A DNA stretch of 64,000 nucleotides from Allacma fusca (taxonomy: Eukaryota; Arthropoda; Collembola; Symphypleona; Sminthuridae): NCBI GenBank assembly GCA_947179485.1, contig OX359249.1, positions 53,889,402 through 53,953,401 of the forward strand. Reading direction: 5' to 3'. Made by a program: the position numbers and the translations under genes. Shown piece after piece: positions 56,001 through 64,000 of this stretch. How positions within the stretch are numbered: the stretch's first letter is position 1; each line of letters begins with the position of its first letter. Below the pieces are notes generated by a model. The model worked only from the letters and a program-made list of their open reading frames with translations, was not told where the DNA came from and did not search any database.

Positions 56001-56154
56001 ACTGCAAGACAAACGCACGGGGAATGCTCTACTTCAAATGTCGGACGATAAGTCTCATGAGGTCATTACGGAGGAGGAAGTTGAAAAAACTTACACCGGG
56101 CTTGATCGTGAAATAGCAGAGAAATTTATTTCTAATACTATGAACAGTCATTAG
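43768..56154 (+). CDS. Host gene: four-transmembrane (CD20/MS4A-like topology) protein, three coding exons
   Basis: Exons 43768-44037, 45664-45957 and 55366-56154 join in phase 0 at both junctions and give a 450-residue protein. Donors are CAG|GTATTT and AAG|GTAAGA; acceptors are TTAATTCAG and TTTTTCTCAG. ATG 43768 has a good context (AACATGG) and an in-frame TAA just upstream. The predicted layout is an ~75-residue N-terminal tail, helix 1 spanning the first junction (AIPVGIAQIVVGVSMVGCG), helix 2 (GLWAGLLAGLAGILAIM), a basic loop, helix 3 (IFLSAVIMALAAAVLTAIF), a loop across junction two, helix 4 (AITAVLQLLALLQILLCFC), and a ~215-residue Pro/Arg-rich cytoplasmic tail. Four helices with a hydrophobic LxIPxGIxQIxxG start recall MS4A/CD20-type tetraspans; this assignment is tentative. 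It is the only convincing host gene here. Intron 2 (9.4 kb) is filled with MITEs. Confidence 0.72.
44567..45222 (-). mobile_element. 5'-truncated non-LTR element in intron 1, 16-base target duplication
   Basis: TTTCTCAGATAATATA flanks the insertion at 44551-44566 and 45223-45238. The minus-strand frame (45201 to 44698) encodes only the post-RT C terminus with a Cys/His knuckle CVHCNLNETNDIFHFIVKC, as in the other I/Jockey-like elements here. The 3' tail is (TTTGA)n (plus-strand 44567-44585). It lies wholly inside the intron, antisense to the gene. Confidence 0.9.
45664..45957 (+). CDS. Exon 2 of the four-transmembrane gene
   Basis: 98 codons, IVVGVSMVGCG to RDTQYDYSK, preceded by TTAATTCAG and followed by the consensus donor AAG|GTAAGA. 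Encodes the rest of helix 1, helix 2, the basic loop ETKTGLQKPKWLCGRRK and helix 3. Confidence 0.78.
46132..46468. mobile_element. TA-flanked MITE, CTGTCGGGGC ends (copy 2)
   Basis: Same ends and ~90-base inverted repeats as 38518-39079, flanked by TA at 46130-46131 and 46469-46470. It lacks the nested hAT and so gives the empty-site reference. It sits in intron 2 of the four-transmembrane gene. Confidence 0.88.
46471..47141. other. Intron sequence, no feature seen
   Basis: AT-rich intron 2 sequence without frames or recognised repeats. Confidence 0.4.
47142..47514. mobile_element. TGGCAGTT-word MITE, unexpanded copy
   Basis: Inverted ends GGCGTTCTGCCGCCC and the complement of GGCGTACTGCCACCC. 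Both arms reiterate AACTGCCAC / GTGGCAGTT words. The centre (about 47249-47300) holds two tandem 25-base units beginning AGTCTCATAGCGA. A related left arm with the same 25-base period begins at 57985 and leads into the terminal satellite. Confidence 0.75.
47515..48351. other. Intron sequence, no supported feature
   Basis: Short frame at 47909-48100 preceded by a pyrimidine-AG, but no protein features; not called as an exon. Confidence 0.35.
48360..51078. mobile_element. hAT element, TCAAGT-word family, split by a nested hAT
   Basis: Left end CAGATCTGCCCACAAGTAC and complement of right end TAGTGCTGCGCTCGGGACAA. Flanking 8-mers TGGAGGAA (48352-48359) and TGGGGGAA (51079-51086) match at 7 of 8. 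Own sequence (about 1.0 kb, minus the nested element) is packed with TCAAGT, ACTTGA and GGTCAAGT words. The 1,696-base TACCCG element is inserted in its left zone. Confidence 0.7.
48509..50204. mobile_element. hAT element, TACCCG-word family, copy 1
   Basis: Ends CAGTGCTCGGGCTGGGTAC and the complement of CAGTGCTCGGACTGGGTAC. Perfect 8-base target duplication CCTCAAGT at 48501-48508 and 50205-50212. The left (48530-48760) and right (49950-50195) subterminal zones are almost pure TACCCG/GGGTAC words; the centre is plain AT-rich sequence with no transposase frame. Confidence 0.92.
51296..51425. repeat. Partial MITE copy, GTCGGCT(A/G)AACTTGCTAACCGG end
   Basis: Shares ATCGTCGGCTGAACTTGC, TAACCGGCTA, TTGGTCATA and TTCCCCTT segments with the element at 53499-54449. 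No opposite end is visible, so it is a fragment. Confidence 0.5.
51576..52882. mobile_element. hAT element, TACCCG-word family, copy 2
   Basis: Ends CAGTGCTCGGCACGGGTACG and the complement of CAGTGCTCGGCACGGGTAT. Perfect 8-base target duplication ATACATAC at 51568-51575 and 52883-52890. Subterminal zones 51590-51830 and 52620-52870 are TACCCG/GGGTAC reiterations. The centre shares no obvious sequence with copy 1, so only ends and words are conserved. Confidence 0.93.
52905..53500. mobile_element. Foldback/MITE fragments related to 37459-37788
   Basis: TTGCTGGCTCAG...GGCAAAT...GCAATAGCTAGCTGCAC at 52911-52975 matches the outer flank of the 37.4-kb foldback. CTCTCTTCTAATTTGAAAGA (53047) is mirrored by TCTTTCAACTTAGTAGAGAG (about 53476-53495). 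An A/T-rich frame at 53184-53531 lies between them and is probably not a gene. Confidence 0.45.
53731..54360. mobile_element. hAT MITE, GAGGGCGAGG-word family
   Basis: Perfect 8-base target duplication TTCAGCGG at 53723-53730 and 54361-54368. Ends CATTGGTGGGCA and the complement of CATAGATGGGCA. Subterminal zones reiterate GAGGGCGAGG, CCTCATGAG and GAGTGCGAG. The centre contains a 20-base tandem repeat. Confidence 0.88.
54001..54120. repeat. 20-base tandem repeat, six units
   Basis: Unit CTAAAGGTCAGAAGAATTAA; the first and last units carry substitutions. It is inside the hAT MITE 53731-54360. Confidence 0.95.
54478..54855. repeat. 22-base minisatellite, ~12 regular units plus degenerate tail
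   Basis: Unit contains CAAATAACCAAAATATCCTA then AA. Regular to about 54745, then decaying variants (AAATGACC, CCTAAATAAATG) to about 54855. In intron 2, directly right of the nested MITEs. Confidence 0.93.
54856..55365. other. End of intron 2, no feature seen
   Basis: AT-rich intron sequence leading to the CTCAG acceptor at 55365. Confidence 0.4.
55366..56154 (+). CDS. Exon 3 of the four-transmembrane gene, with stop
   Basis: 262 codons plus TAG, preceded by CTAATTTTTCTCAG. Starts RVLELTPDEKMNEKRKSS, then helix 4 and a long tail rich in Pro, Arg and Leu (for example LIPARAPAVQIPLQQ) ending in an acidic segment (VITEEEVEKTY). A candidate poly(A) signal ATTAAA is at 56517-56522. Confidence 0.75.
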   Translation, partial: RVLELTPDEKMNEKRKSSGIAITAVLQLLALLQILLCFCSLGITLRVICINSYYKRNFLMQDSSDGSYVTKKEIAGQEYEAKTDRLLCWLGYQKRQYFTRQLKTTAQSVNRHPVRPQLEPRLYTRLIPARAPAVQIPLQQHCNSLVFPKPYAIADPRSILAPHGLPPLIPFRAPLIMSLVPFPKCRPRSLGPPSIDNSSIKRRKVVSYCVNSLQDKRTGNALLQMSDDKSHEVITEEEVEKTYTGLDREIAEKFISNTMNSH

Positions 56155-56715
56155 TTATTGAATCAGGCTTGTTGCATCAGGTTTGCTGCACGGTAACGAT
56201 AATCTGGAATAGCCAAAAATGTTTTATTTTAAGTGCCATTATAATGAATAATTTTAACTTACACTTCACCCCAAAACATTTTATTATTGCCATTGGGTGG
56301 GAAAATAATAATATGGGAGGTTGTTTACCTATATTATTTACACAAAAATGCGTTTATTACTTATGTACTACATTTCTCTTGTTGTCATAGAATTCAAAAA
56401 TATTTATAACTTACGTTTTAATCACCATGTGAATGCACATATTATTTTGGCAATGTCAGATCTTTTCGCTTTTACCTTCGAATGCTCGTTGGTTTGTTAT
56501 TGTCTTTGTTTTGAACATTAAAACATCTGTTAATACATTTTGGACCTTTTATTCTACGATTTCTGATTACAAAAAGCATGTTTTGTAATCATAATCATAT
56601 ATAATCATCATATAAAATGATTTCATACAGAATAATCTAGAGTATTTGATCAGATGAATATCCATAAATGGTAACAGAAACGAAATTAGTCTTCAATTGC
56701 GAGATATCGTATTAC
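56155..56715. other. 3' UTR and downstream flank of the four-transmembrane gene
   Basis: No frames of note; candidate poly(A) signal ATTAAA at 56517-56522 with a T/G-rich stretch after it. Confidence 0.4.
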
Positions 56716-56858
56716 GCTCAGGGGTGGATTTACGGAGTGACCCACCCTGGTACGGCCAGGGTAAGAAATTTAGGTACCAGGGTAAACAAAAATTAACCAA
56801 GGCCCTCAGATTGCATGCGGAAAGGCCCATAAATCTACTTTGAGACTTGGGGCCAAGG
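56716..56858. mobile_element. MITE CAGGGGTGGATTTAC, copy 2, right end lost
   Basis: Begins CAGGGGTGGATTTACGGAG and shows CGGCCAGGGTAA and AAGGCCC..AAATCTA like copy 1 at 16098-16251. It is cut at 56858, where the CATGT hAT element begins; its right end does not reappear. Confidence 0.6.
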
Positions 56859-57280
56859 TAGGCCTCCGCACATTTACATTTTCCTTATACATGAACATGA
56901 ATTTTCATGCTTCACATGAGTTATTTTCAAAATCACCCGAATTAAATCATGTCACAAAACGTATACTTGACTTTTATTTCATGTGAATAAAGTACACTTG
57001 AACATGACATTTACATGAACATGAAAAGTTTCAAATTCAAGTACATGAACTATGAACTTGACATGAACATGTACATAAACACGATGACATGAAATTAAAT
57101 TCACACTGCGTATCTATTCATACATATTGCTACTTCCTGGCACTGTTTCTGTCATATTTGATCCTTCGTTTTCCACATCATTAAAACTCTACAACCTAAA
57201 ATGACTGGTAGCTTGAGTTCATGTTTTCTGATTTTGTGAACATGAAAGTGTACATGAAAACGTCATGTTTTCCAGGTACG
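56859..57280. mobile_element. hAT CATGT-word family, copy 2, internally deleted and truncated
   Basis: Starts TAGGCCTCCGCACATTTACA and follows the reverse complement of copy 1 for about 230 bases. It then jumps to sequence near copy 1's other end (GAACATGAAAGTGTACATGA, CATGTTTTCCAGGTA) and stops before the second inverted repeat. It inserted in MITE 56716-56858; both right ends are missing. Confidence 0.8.
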
Positions 57281-57625
57281 CTCTAAAAACTCCGGACTGA
57301 ACTTAATCATGGCCGGTAGGATTTTTAAATCCCAGCAGGAAGAATATGCACACGTATCATGGCCAGGAAGCATTTGTTCTTGCTATGCATACTAGTAAAA
57401 ATTCAGTCCCAACAGGAATAATATATTCTTGGATAGTTCAAGCATGCCTGGCGTAACTTGGAATGAATGCTGTAAGCATTGTTAAATTATGGATACTTGC
57501 AGTATTAAAATAGGAATGGAAGTACCCTTATACCAAACCTAGCCGTGCAACAAAACATCTTGTATTTAAAAGCCATCCAGCATCATTTTAAACGGTTTCG
57601 CATGATCAAAGTAAAGATAGGTATC
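57281..57625. other. Spacer, no gene seen
   Basis: No supported frame or repeat. Confidence 0.35.
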
Positions 57626-57985
57626 TGATGCGGACATATCTGTATCAGCAGAAATTTAGAGGTAAGAAATATCTAGTACATAAGTAATTATATTCACAGC
57701 ATGTTGGTATACGTATGTATATCTATACAACGGTACGGTGTTGAATTTTATGAATCAACACAAAAAATTCACAGCTACATTATACTATATATATATTTAC
57801 ATGAAGATAAAAATTATTGAAATTATTTCGTAGCTGTGAATTTTTTGTGTTTATTTTTAAAATTCAACATCGTACCGTTGTATAGATATACATTCGTATA
57901 CCAAGCATGCTGAATATAATAATTACTTATCTACCAAATATTTCTTACCTCTAAATTTCTGCTGGTACAGATGTGTCGCTTCGAT
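57626..57985. mobile_element. Foldback element, ~150-base arms
   Basis: The left arm (about 57626-57776, with GCAGAAATTTAGAGGTAAGA and AACGGTACGGTGTTGAATTT) is mirrored by the right arm (about 57828-57985) with roughly 10% differences, around a ~50-base AT-rich loop. Non-coding; its transcript would form a long hairpin. It abuts the TGGCAGTT arm. Confidence 0.8.
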
Positions 57986-58285
57986 GTTAGGCCAACTGCC
58001 ACCTACAAAACTGCCACCTGGCCAACTGCCACTAGGCCAATTTCCCCTTCCTTTAAAACAGAAAATTTTGGCCAACTGCCTCCTGGCAAACTGCCACCAT
58101 GACCAACTGCCACTTTCATTGTTAAAGTCTCATACTAATGCCCATGGTAGAGACCCATGTTAATGCACATGGTAGAAGCCCTTGTTAATGCACATGATAG
58201 AAACCCATGCTAATGCACATGATAGAAACCCATTCTAATGCACATGGTAGAAACCCATGCTAATGCACATGGTAGAGAACGAGCA
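57986..58285. mobile_element. TGGCAGTT-word MITE left arm with 25-base internal repeat
   Basis: AACTGCCACC / GGCCAACTGCCAC words are reiterated to about 58110, then AAGTCTCATACTAATGCCCA starts a 25-base tandem repeat (CATGGTAGAGACC then CATGTTAATGCA, five to six units to about 58275). The word, the AGTCTCAT start and the 25-base period match the complete MITE at 47142-47514. The array then passes into the large satellite; no right arm is in the window. Confidence 0.7.
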
Positions 58286-61200
58286 TATGATTTTATAATA
58301 TGACTGATGGTGAGCATAGGACATTATAATGTGACTGAGCATAGTACATTATAATGTGACTGAGCACAGGACATTATAATATGACTGAGCATAGTACATT
58401 ATAATGTGACTGAGCACAGGACATTATAATGTGACTGAGCACAGGACATTATAATGCGACTGAGCACAGGACATTATAATGTTACTGAGCACAGGACATT
58501 ATAATGTGACTGAGCATAGTACATGATAATGCGACTGAGCATTGTACATTATAATGGGACTGAGCACAGGACATTATAATGTGACTGAGCATAGTACATG
58601 ATAATGTGACTGAGCATAGTACATTATAATGTGACTGAGCACAGGACATTATAATGTGACTGAGCATAGTACATTATAATGTGACTGAGCATAGTACATG
58701 ATAATGTGACTGAGCATAGTACATGATAATGTGACTGAGTATAGTACATGATAATGTGACTGAGCAAAGGACATTATAATGTGACTGAGCACAGGACATT
58801 ATAATGTGCCTGAGCACAGGACTTTATAATTTGACTGAGCACAGGACATTATAATGTGACTGAGCATAGCACATGATAATGTGGCTGAGCATAGTACATT
58901 ATAATGTGACTGAGCACACGACATTATAATGTGACTGAGCATACTACATTATAATGTTACTGAGCACAGGACATTATAAAGTGACTGAGCATAGAACTTT
59001 ATAATGTTACTGAGCACAGGACATTATAATGTGACTGAGCATAGTACATGATAATGTGACTGAGCATAGTACATTATAATGTGACTGAGCACAGGACATT
59101 ATAATGTGACTGAGCATAGTACATTATAATGTGGCTGAGCATAGAACATTATAATGTGACTGAGCACAGGACATTATAATGTGACTGAGGACAGGACATT
59201 ATAATGTGACTGAGCACAGGACATTATAATGTGACTGAGCATAGTACATGATAATGTGACTGAGCATAGTACATTATAATGTGACTGAGCGCAGGACATT
59301 ATAATGTGACTGAGCATAGTACATGATAATGTGACTGAGCATAGTACATTATAATGTGACTGAGCACAGGACATTATAATGTGACTGAGCATAGTACATT
59401 ATAATGTGACTGAGCATAGTACATTATAATGTGACTGAGCACAGGACATTATAATGTGACTGAGCATAGTACATTATAATGTGACTGAGCACAGGACATT
59501 ATAATGTGACTGAGCATAGTACATTATAATGTGACTGAGCACAGGACAATATAATGTGACTGAGCATAGTACATTATAATGTTACTGAGCACAGGACATT
59601 ATAATGTGACTGAGCATAGTACATTATAATGTTACTGAGTATAGTACATGATAATGTGACTGAGCACAGGACATTATAATGTGACTGAGCACAGGACATT
59701 ATAATGTGACTGAGCACAGGACATTATAATTTGACTGAGCACAGGACATTACAATGTGACTGAGTATAGTACATGATAATGTGACTGAGTATAGTACATG
59801 ATAATGTGACTGAGCAAAGGACATTATAATGTGACTGAGCACAGGACATTATAATGTGCCTGAGCACAGGACTTTATAATTTGACTGAGCACAGGACATT
59901 ATAATGTGACTGAGCATAGTACATGATAATGTGGCTTAGCATAGTACATTATAATGTGACTGAGCACACGACATTATAATGTGACTTAGCATAGTACATT
60001 ATAATGTTACTGAGCACAGGACATTATAAAGTGACTGAGCATAGAACTTTATAATGTTACTGAGCACAGGTCATTATAATGTGACTGAGCATAGTACATG
60101 ATAAGGTGACTGAGCATAGTACATTATAATGTGACTGAGCACAGGACATTATAATGTGACTGAGCATAGTACATTATAATGTGGCTGAGCATAGAACATT
60201 ATAATGTGACTGAGCACAGGACATTATAATGTGACTGAGGACAGGACATTATAATGTGACTGAGCACAGGACATTATAATGTGACTGAGCATAGTACATG
60301 ATAATGTGACTGAGCATAGTACATTATAATGTGACTGAGCACAGGACATTATAATGTGACTGAGCATAGTACATGATAATGTGACTGAGCATAGTACATT
60401 ATAATGTGACTGAGCACAGGACATTATAATGTGACTGAGCATAGTACATTATAATGTGACTGAGCATAGTACATTATAATGTGACTGAGCACAGGACATT
60501 ATAATGTGACTGAGCATAGTACATTATAATGTGACTGAGCACAGGACAATATAATGTGACTGAGCATAGTACATTATAATGTTACTGAGCACAGGACATT
60601 ATAATGTGACTGAGCATAGTACATTATAATGTTACTGAGCACAGGACATTATAATGTGACAGAGCATAGTACATGATAATGTGACTGAGTATAGTACATG
60701 ATAATGTGACTGAGCACAGGACATTATAATGTGACTGAGCACAGGACATTATAATGTGACTGAGTATAGTATACATGATAATGTGGCTGAGCACAGGACA
60801 TTATAATGTGACTGAGCACAGGACATTATAATGTGACTGAGCACAGGACATTATAATGTTACTGAGCACAGGACATTATAATGTGACTGAGTATAGTACA
60901 TGATAATGAGACTGAGCACAGGACATTATAATGTGACTGAGCATAGTACATGATAATGTGACTGAGCATTGTACATTATAATGGGACTGAGCACAGGACA
61001 TTATAATGTGACTGAGCATAGTACATTATAATGTTACTGAGCACAGGACATTATAATGTGACTGAGCACAGGACATTATAATGTGACTGAGCATAGTACA
61101 TGATAATGTGACTGAGTATAGTACATGATAATGTGACTGAGCACAGGACATTATAATGTGACTGAGCACAGGACATTATAATGTGACTGAGCACAGGACA

Positions 61201-64000
61201 TTATAATTTGACTGAGCACAGGACATTACAATGTGACTGAGCACAGGACATTATAATGTGACTGAGCATAGTACATGATAATGTGGCTGAGCATAGAACA
61301 TTATAATGTGACTGAGCACACGACATTATAATGTGACTGAGCGTAGTACATTATAATGTTACTGAGCACAGGACATTATAATGTGACTGAGCATAGAACA
61401 TTATAATGTTACTGAGCACAGGACATTATAATGTGACTGAGCACAGGGCATTATAATGTGACTGAGCATAGTACATTATAATGTGACTGAGCACAGGACA
61501 TTATAATGTGACTGAGCACAGGACATTATATTGTGACTGAGCACAGGACATTATAGAGTGACTGAGCATAGTACATTATAATGTTACTGAGCACAGGACA
61601 TTATAATGTGACTGAGCATAGAACATTATAATGTTACTGAGCACAGGACATTATAATGTGACTGAGCAAAGGGCATTATAATGTGACTGAGCACAGGACA
61701 TTATAATGTGACTGAGCATAGTACATGATAATGTGACTGAGCATAGTACATTATAATGTGACTGAGCACAGGACATTATAATGTGACTGAGCATAGTACA
61801 TGATAATGTGACTGAGCATAGTACATTATAATGTGACTGAGCACAGGACACTATAATGTGACTGAGCACAGGACATTATAATGTGACTGAGCATAGTACA
61901 TTATAATGTTACTGAGCACAGGACATTATAATGTGACTGAGCATAGTACATTATAATGTTACTGAGCACAGGACATTATAATGTGACTGAGCATAGTACA
62001 TTATAATGTTACTGAGCACAGGACATTATAATGTGACTGAGCATAGTACATTATAATGTTACAGAGCACAGGACATTATAATGTGACTGAGCACAGGACA
62101 TTATAATGTGACTGAGCATAGTACATGATAATGTGACTGAGTATAGTACATGATAATGTGACTGAGCACAGGACATTATAATGTGACTGAGCACAGGACA
62201 TTATAATGTGACTGAGCACAGGACATTATAATTTGACTGAGCACAGGACATTACAATGTGACTGAGCACAGGACATTATAATGTGACTGAGCGTAGTACA
62301 TGATAATGTGGCTGAGCATAGAACATTATAATGTGACTGAGCACACGACATTATAATGTGACTGAGTATAGTACATTATAATGTTACTGAGCACAGGACA
62401 TTATAATGTGACTGAGCATAGAACATTATAATGTTACTGAGCACATGACATTTTAATGTGACTGCGCACAGGGTATTATAATGTGACTGAGCATAGTACA
62501 TTATAATGTGACTGAGCACAGGACATTATAATGTGACTGAGCACAGGACATTATAATGTGACTGAGCACAGGACATTATAATGTGAATGAGCATATTACA
62601 TTATAATGTGACTGAGCACAGGACATTATAATGTGACTGAGCACAGGACATTATAATGTGACTGAGCATAGTACATTATAATGGGGCTGAGCACAGGACA
62701 TTATAATGTGACTGAGCATAGTACATGATAATGTGACTGAGCATAGTACATTATAATGTGACTGAGGACAGGACATTATAATGTGACTGAGCATAGTACA
62801 TGATAATGTGACTGAGCATAGTACATTATAATGTGACTGAGCACAGGACATTATAATGTGACTGAGCATAGTACATTATAATGTGACTGAGCATAGTACA
62901 TTATAATGTGACTGAGCACAGGACATTATAATGTGACTGAGCATAGTACATTATAATGTGACTGAGCACAGGACATTATAATGTGACTGAGCATAGTACA
63001 TTATAATGTGACTGAGCACAGGACAATATAATGTGACTGAGCATAGTACATTATAATGTTACTGAGCACAGGACATTATAATGTGACTGAGCATAGTACA
63101 TTATAATGTTACTGAGCACAGGACATTATAATGTGACTGAGCATAGTACATGATAATGTGACTGAGTATAGTACATGATAATGTGACTGAGCACAGGACA
63201 TTATAATGTGACTGAGCACAGGACATTATAATGTGACTGAGTATAGTACATGATAATGTGGCTGAGCACAGGACATTATAATGTGACTGAGCACAGGACA
63301 TTATAATGTGACTGAGCACAGGACATTATAATGTTACTGAGCACAGGACATTATAATGTGACTGAGTATGGTACATGATAATGAGACTGAGCACAGGACA
63401 TTTTAATGTGACTGAGCACAGGACATTATAATGTTACTGAGCACAGGACATTATAATGTGACTGAGCATAGTACATGATAATGTGACTGAGCATTGTACA
63501 TTATAATAGGACTGAGCACAGGACATTATAACGTGACTGAGCATAGTACATTATAATGTTACTGAGCACAGGACATTATAATGTGACTGAGCATAGTAAA
63601 TTATAATGTTACTGAGCACAGGACATTATAATGTGACTGAGCATAGTAAATTATAATGTTACTGAGCACAGGACATTAAAATGTGACTGAGCACAGGACA
63701 TTATATTGTGACTGAGCACAGGACATTATCATGTGACTGAGCATAGTACATTATAATGTTACTGAGCACAGGACATTATAATGTGACTGAGCATAGAACA
63801 TTATAATGTTACTGAGAACAGGACATTATAATGTGACTGAGCACAGGGCATTATAATGTGACTGAGCACAGGACATTATAATGTGACTGAGCATAGTACA
63901 TGATAATGTGACTGAGCATAGTACATTATAATGTGACTGAGCACAGGACATTATAATGTGACTGAGCATAGTACATGATAATGTGACTGAGCATAGTACA
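58286..64000. repeat. 25-base satellite array, ~228 units, runs off the window
   Basis: Each unit is a 12-base perfect palindrome ACATTATAATGT plus a 13-base spacer. There are two main spacer types, GACTGAGCACAGG and GACTGAGCATAGT, and a common variant core ACATGATAATGT that breaks the palindrome. Units alternate in patterns that recur as higher-order repeats of about 1,050 bases (58735-59784 against 59785 onward) and 1,025 bases (about 61080 against 62105). One 27-base unit occurs near 60765. Minus-strand frames of about 72 codons are artefacts of the period. Confidence 0.97.

Noticed and set aside
58482-63319. Repeated ~72-codon minus-strand frames in the 25-base satellite
   Set aside because: They arise from three-unit (75-base) periodicity of the satellite with no stop in that frame. 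Identical low-complexity translation recurs wherever the units are regular.
58286-64000. CRISPR-like array
   Set aside because: There are no unique spacers; the whole 25-base unit is repeated, and the context is an animal transposon-rich region.

Overview
This is animal (metazoan) nuclear DNA, AT-rich and dominated by transposable elements. The BEL/Pao, Ty3-like, CR1-like and I/Jockey-like retrotransposons, together with a host-type gene split by long introns, fit an invertebrate and most likely an arthropod. Springtail-like content is only my impression from protein style. I see no bacterial operons, CRISPR arrays, rRNA genes or tRNA genes.

Layout. Bases 1-3,997 hold a minus-strand CR1-like non-LTR element with a PHD-type finger, endonuclease and reverse transcriptase, broken by one frameshift. 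Bases 4,270-7,890 hold a decayed I/Jockey-like element split by a 1,039-base hAT element (5,162-6,200). Bases 8,412-8,984 are another hAT element with a 51-base tandem repeat inside. Bases 9,272-19,850 are a three-level nest. An outer hAT-like element was hit by a 4.56-kb non-LTR element (9,391-13,947, 15-base target duplication). It was also hit by a 5.1-kb element with ~760-base terminal inverted repeats (14,585-19,689) that encodes a secreted/membrane protein. Bases 20,945-27,459 are a nearly intact BEL/Pao element with LTRs that look almost identical, blocked by one in-frame stop. Bases 27,465-33,485 are a decayed Ty3/Gypsy-type element. Bases 34,300-36,870 hold two RNase H relics of non-LTR elements and a GGTACC-rich repeat.

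From 37 kb onward the window is MITE-rich. A three-exon host gene for a four-transmembrane protein runs from 43,768 to 56,154, and its introns hold at least eight insertions. From 57,985 to the end there is a TGGCAGTT-type MITE arm that runs into an array of about 230 copies of a 25-base satellite.

Main hunt results. (1) At least eleven elements have 8- or 9-base target duplications and are built from reiterations of their own short word (CATGT, TACCCG, TCAAGT, TTGCAA, CCGGTT, GGATTG, GTATTT, CCCTGCTG, GAGGGCGAGG and others). (2) The terminal 25-base satellite appears to have grown from the 25-base internal repeat of a MITE that exists in unexpanded form at 47 kb. (3) The 5.1-kb inverted-repeat element carries its own signal-peptide and transmembrane gene, with poly(A) signals supplied by the inverted repeats. 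(4) The four-transmembrane host gene is only visible once splice sites are read.
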